In this document: one piece after another, positions 61,275 through 64,000 of the stretch | How the letters are laid out: each line of letters begins with the position of its first letter | Numbering within the stretch: position 1 is the first letter of the stretch | Assembly: GCF_028743515.2 (NCBI RefSeq) | Contig: NZ_CP117969.2 | Coordinates: 2,327,501 to 2,391,500 of the forward strand | Direction of reading: 5' to 3' | Source of the DNA: Imtechella halotolerans | Lineage (GTDB): Bacteria > Bacteroidota > Bacteroidia > Flavobacteriales > Flavobacteriaceae | Length of the DNA stretch: 64,000 nucleotides | The notes under the pieces: generated by a model | Databases searched by the model: none | What the model saw: the letters and a program-made list of their open reading frames with translations, nothing else | Told to the model about the DNA's origin: nothing | Position numbers and translations under genes: made by a program

Positions 61275-61781
61275 ATGAATAGTATTGACTTGATTATAGG
61301 TGGCCTTATTGTAATTGGCCTTATACGCGGAATTATAAAGGGACTTATCCTGGAAGTTGCATCACTTTTTGCATTGATTGCAGGAATCTATGGAGCTATT
61401 CATTTTTCATATTTCATAAGTTCAGTTATGCACAATTACGTGTCTTGGGATGAAAAAAATATAGAAATAACTGCCTTTATCCTTACATTTATCCTCGTAA
61501 TAGTGCTTGTTACCCTACTTGGAAAGCTAATAACTAAAATAGTAGACTTCGCCTCTTTAGGCTTAATAAATCGTTTATTAGGTGGCCTTTTTGGCGCTTT
61601 GAAGGTAGTCGTCGTTTTTAGTGCATTTATGGTCTTTTTTCATCAAACTAATAAAAAAATACGGCTCGTATCGGAGTCAACAGTTGAAGCTTCTCTCCTA
61701 TACGAACCGATTATGGAATTAGGTGCTTGGGTATTTTCAATGGTACTTGAAGATAACTCCGAAACTTCTACAACTCATTAA
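61275..61781 (+). CDS. CvpA family membrane protein
   Basis: 168 residues with four predicted helices. The typical opening IDLIIGGLIVIGLIRGIIKGLILEVASL and the middle LVTLLGKLITKIVDFASLGLINRLLGGLFGALK define the CvpA (colicin V production) family, linked to cell envelope and biofilm traits in other bacteria. Its TAA overlaps the sulP stop (shared TTAA, 61778-61781). Confidence 0.88.
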   Translation: MNSIDLIIGGLIVIGLIRGIIKGLILEVASLFALIAGIYGAIHFSYFISSVMHNYVSWDEKNIEITAFILTFILVIVLVTLLGKLITKIVDFASLGLINRLLGGLFGALKVVVVFSAFMVFFHQTNKKIRLVSESTVEASLLYEPIMELGAWVFSMVLEDNSETSTTH

Positions 61782-63631
61782 TGTATGTTCTTAACATACG
61801 CCTTTATATACCCTAAACTATCCGCAAAAGTTTCAAAAAGTAAATGGGCCGGAATACGCGTTGGAACTAAATTAATTGTTTGCAAACGGAATAGAGGCTG
61901 CTCTTGAACTCCAACAAGTAAGACTTCAATATTCTTTTGCTGTAATTGCAATATGCTTTCTTCAAAAGCATATAAGCCCGACTGATCCATATAAGGTACT
62001 TTATCCATCCGTATTACTACATGTGTAGCAGTCTCAGGGATTTGTTGTGCTAGAATAGAGAAATCTGCAGTATATCCAAAAAATAAAGGTCCATCAATAT
62101 GTTTAATATATACTTCTTCTTTTAAGTTATTAGGAAAATCAATTTCATCTTTCCAGATATCTTCCCTTGGTATATTACCCAATGTCTTAATAGATGATTG
62201 ACGAGCTGTTACATCACTCATTTTCTTCATAAAAATTATAGAAGCTAATATAAGACCAACTGCAACCGCTGTGATAAGATCAAGAAATACAGTAAGTAGC
62301 AATACTACAATTATAACAATTGCATCTGATTTTGGCATTTTTCCTAATGCCTTTAAACCACGATAATCCATTACTCCAATACCTACGGTTATCAAAATTC
62401 CAGCTAGCACGCTTAATGGAATTTTTGAAGCGATTGGGCCTAAAATTAACAACACCATTAGCAATAATAATCCATGAACAACACCAGATAATCTAGTTTT
62501 CCCTCCAGATTGAATATTAACGACTGTACGGATTGTAGCTCCAGCACCAGGTATACCCCCAAATAGTGCTGCAATACTATTTCCAATACCTTGTCCTACA
62601 AGCTCCCTATTACTATTATGTTTCGTTTTCGTAATATTATCTGCAACCACCGACGTCAACAAGGAATCAATAGCGCCAAGGCCAGCCAAAGTTATGGCCG
62701 TAACTATATAAGGCATTACAAGCCCTAAATCAACACCGTAGAATATACTTAGTTTAGGCAGAGGAAAACCTGACGGAATAGGACTTTTATCTGCTATTGT
62801 AAGTGCATTCCACCCTAATATCTGAACAAGTCCTGTTATAACAACCAACGCCACTAATGTACTAGGTATCAATTTTGTAATTCGCTTAAACCCATAAATA
62901 ATAAATACCGTCCCTAGGGTTAATAAAAATTCTAACCAATTAATATTCCTCAAAGCATTGCTCGCATACTTAATTGATCCTACCACACCACCTGTTTCAG
63001 TAGAAATAAGTGTCTTACTTTCCTTAAGCACCTCTGCTTCTGATATATTTGAAGCTCGAGCTATAGTTTCCTCAAAATCTTCAATAACCAAAATACCTTC
63101 CGAAGCTTCATCCGCTAATATTTTATTAAGTAAAGACTCCTCGGCAAGCGGTTTATATTTGGCAAGTAATTGAGAATCTAGGGTTGGATTATAACCGAAT
63201 GTTGGGAAAATCTGAGTTATTAAGATGATAACACCTATCCCAGTCATAAAACCCGAAACAACAGGGTATGGAATATATTTGATATAAGAACCTACCTTAA
63301 GAATTCCTAACAATACTTGAAAAATTCCAGCCAATAAGAAAACAAAAAGTATTGTTGGAAGTGCTTTATCCAACTCGCCATTATTCATTCGGACAATTTC
63401 TGCAACAAGTACTGTACTTATAACTGTCATTGGAGCAGTTGGCCCACTAATTTGCGAAGCAGTACCTCCAAAAATAGCAGCTAACATCCCAATAAAAATG
63501 GCCCCATACAATCCAGCAGCTGCACCCAAGCCCGATTGAACCCCGAAAGCTAACGCAAGGGGAAGGGCCACTATGCCGGCTGTAATACCTCCAAAAAGGT
63601 CGCCTTTAAGATTAGAAAAAATGTTTTTCAT
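61778..63631 (-). CDS. SulP family anion (probably bicarbonate) transporter with STAS domain
   Basis: 618-residue inner-membrane transporter starting at 63631 (MKNIFSNLKGDLFGG); the frame is open to 63685 through the leader hairpin. The SulP core has GGITAGIVALPLALAFGVQSGLGAAAGLYGAIF and GTASQISGPTAPMTVIS near the N-terminus, with a Na+-type GAGATIRTVVNIQSGGKTRLSG. Residues about 168-258 form an unusual hydrophilic insertion (YNPTLDSQLLAKYKPL...). The STAS domain (about 490-600; VPYMDQSGLYAFEESILQL) ends it. Carbonic anhydrase immediately upstream suggests bicarbonate as substrate; this is inference. Confidence 0.88.
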   Translation of the reverse strand: MKNIFSNLKGDLFGGITAGIVALPLALAFGVQSGLGAAAGLYGAIFIGMLAAIFGGTASQISGPTAPMTVISTVLVAEIVRMNNGELDKALPTILFVFLLAGIFQVLLGILKVGSYIKYIPYPVVSGFMTGIGVIILITQIFPTFGYNPTLDSQLLAKYKPLAEESLLNKILADEASEGILVIEDFEETIARASNISEAEVLKESKTLISTETGGVVGSIKYASNALRNINWLEFLLTLGTVFIIYGFKRITKLIPSTLVALVVITGLVQILGWNALTIADKSPIPSGFPLPKLSIFYGVDLGLVMPYIVTAITLAGLGAIDSLLTSVVADNITKTKHNSNRELVGQGIGNSIAALFGGIPGAGATIRTVVNIQSGGKTRLSGVVHGLLLLMVLLILGPIASKIPLSVLAGILITVGIGVMDYRGLKALGKMPKSDAIVIIVVLLLTVFLDLITAVAVGLILASIIFMKKMSDVTARQSSIKTLGNIPREDIWKDEIDFPNNLKEEVYIKHIDGPLFFGYTADFSILAQQIPETATHVVIRMDKVPYMDQSGLYAFEESILQLQQKNIEVLLVGVQEQPLFRLQTINLVPTRIPAHLLFETFADSLGYIKAYVKNIH

Positions 63632-63653
63632 ATTGAAGTTTGGTTTGGTTAAT

Positions 63654-63683
63654 GATAACCTACCGGTGTACCGGCAGGCTATC
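63654..63683 (-). other. Hairpin in the leader between carbonic anhydrase and sulP
   Basis: On the minus strand GATAGCCTGCCGG pairs with CCGGTAGGTTATC (13 bp with two G-U pairs) around a 4-nt loop, 23 nt before the sulP ATG. It is preceded by an unstructured CAA-rich stretch (63712-63686). It lacks a U tail, so it is a leader or processing element rather than a terminator. Confidence 0.45.
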
Positions 63684-63725
63684 ACTGTTGTTGGTTTGTT
63701 GTTGTTTGGTTTCTCTAATAAAAAA

Positions 63726-64000
63726 TTAGAAATCTAGCTGATATACTTCATCTAATTGCTGATTGCTGCTGATGTTAACCTCAAGATCTTTTACAATTCC
63801 AGAACCTACACCATATACCCATCCGTGTAATGAAAGTTCTTGATTATTTCTCCATGCATTTTGTACAATTGAGGTTTTTGCAAGATCAAATACTTGCTCT
63901 TTAACATTTAGTTCCACAAAGCGATCGAAACGCTTCTTTTCATCTCCGATAGAATCAAGTTCTTCTTTGTGAAAACGATATGAATCTTTAATATGTCTAA
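63726..64000 (-). CDS. can: Beta-carbonic anhydrase (C-terminal part)
   Basis: Interconverts CO2 and bicarbonate. Only the last 91 codons are in the window; the frame is open to base 64000 and the gene continues beyond it. Read from the edge it gives RHIKDSYRFHKEEL, RFDRFVELNVKEQVFDLAKTSIVQNAW and LSLHGWVYGVGSGIVKDLEV, the characteristic C-terminal half of the plant-type beta class; zinc ligands are upstream, outside the window. 94 nt before the SulP gene and the same strand, so a bicarbonate-handling operon is likely. Confidence 0.92.
   Translation of the reverse strand, partial: RHIKDSYRFHKEELDSIGDEKKRFDRFVELNVKEQVFDLAKTSIVQNAWRNNQELSLHGWVYGVGSGIVKDLEVNISSNQQLDEVYQLDF

Overview
This 64 kb window is a chromosomal segment of a member of the Bacteroidota, most likely the family Flavobacteriaceae. 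The evidence is low GC content, dense short-spaced operons, promoters of the Bacteroidota TAnnTTTG (-7) / TTG (-33) type in front of many genes, and very A/T-rich Rho-independent terminators. It also has a helical-bundle SdhC with SdhA and SdhB, a CzcA-TolC fusion, TonB-dependent outer-membrane receptors, an IleRS-TraR-LspA gene order, and several small conserved genes that I recognise only from flavobacteria. I see no rRNA, tRNA, CRISPR array, intact insertion sequence, prophage or conjugative element. Most of the window is housekeeping.

Layout. 1-4.6 kb: aromatic amino acid breakdown, with tryptophan dioxygenase in an operon with a DUF3108 protein and an M23-type lipoprotein, and homogentisate dioxygenase followed by 4-hydroxyphenylpyruvate dioxygenase; a candidate small RNA lies between the two operons. 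4.8-9.6 kb: a patatin/outer-membrane barrel protein behind uvrC, with formyl-THF cyclo-ligase divergent. 9.7-11.2 kb: a PAS histidine kinase and a single-domain response regulator. 11.2-16.3 kb: ileS, a TraR/DksA-like regulator, a secreted GIN/DUF4097-like protein and lspA. 16.4-19.6 kb: recO and a TonB receptor. 20-23.4 kb: gdhA and a cystathionine gamma-synthase-type enzyme, flanked by two gene-poor stretches. 23.5-29.8 kb: mostly plus-strand genes, including a DUF3298 lipoprotein, an ArsC-like protein, an EamA transporter, a YheT hydrolase, cytochrome c, yicC, gmk and nadD. 29.8-38.5 kb: a dicarboxylate symporter, an orphan lipoprotein, gpsA, an Xaa-Pro aminopeptidase, a large BNR-repeat secreted protein and a ChaN-like protein. 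38.6-42.3 kb: the sdhCAB operon. 42.4-48.3 kb: a secreted hypothetical protein, an omega-amidase-like nitrilase, an Ig-like lipoprotein, an unknown membrane protein and glyS.

48.4-57 kb is the most interesting part, a metal-handling block. A small Cys-motif protein and a TonB receptor with a CxxxM...HxM pattern (the copper site described for OprC/NosA) run on the plus strand. They converge on a minus-strand operon of a His-rich protein, a CzcA-type RND pump fused in one polypeptide to a TolC-like outer-membrane factor, and its membrane-fusion lipoprotein. 57.1-64 kb: an unexplained structured spacer, pheS with a conserved partner, formate-THF ligase, a conserved small protein, CvpA, and a SulP transporter next to beta-carbonic anhydrase (probably bicarbonate handling).

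No clearly new defence or mobile system is visible. The best leads are the approximately 100-nt RNA candidate (2038-2140), the copper receptor/CzcA-TolC block, leaderless-looking promoters, and unusual termination arrangements: stop codons inside terminator loops, and convergent genes sharing a TTAA stop.
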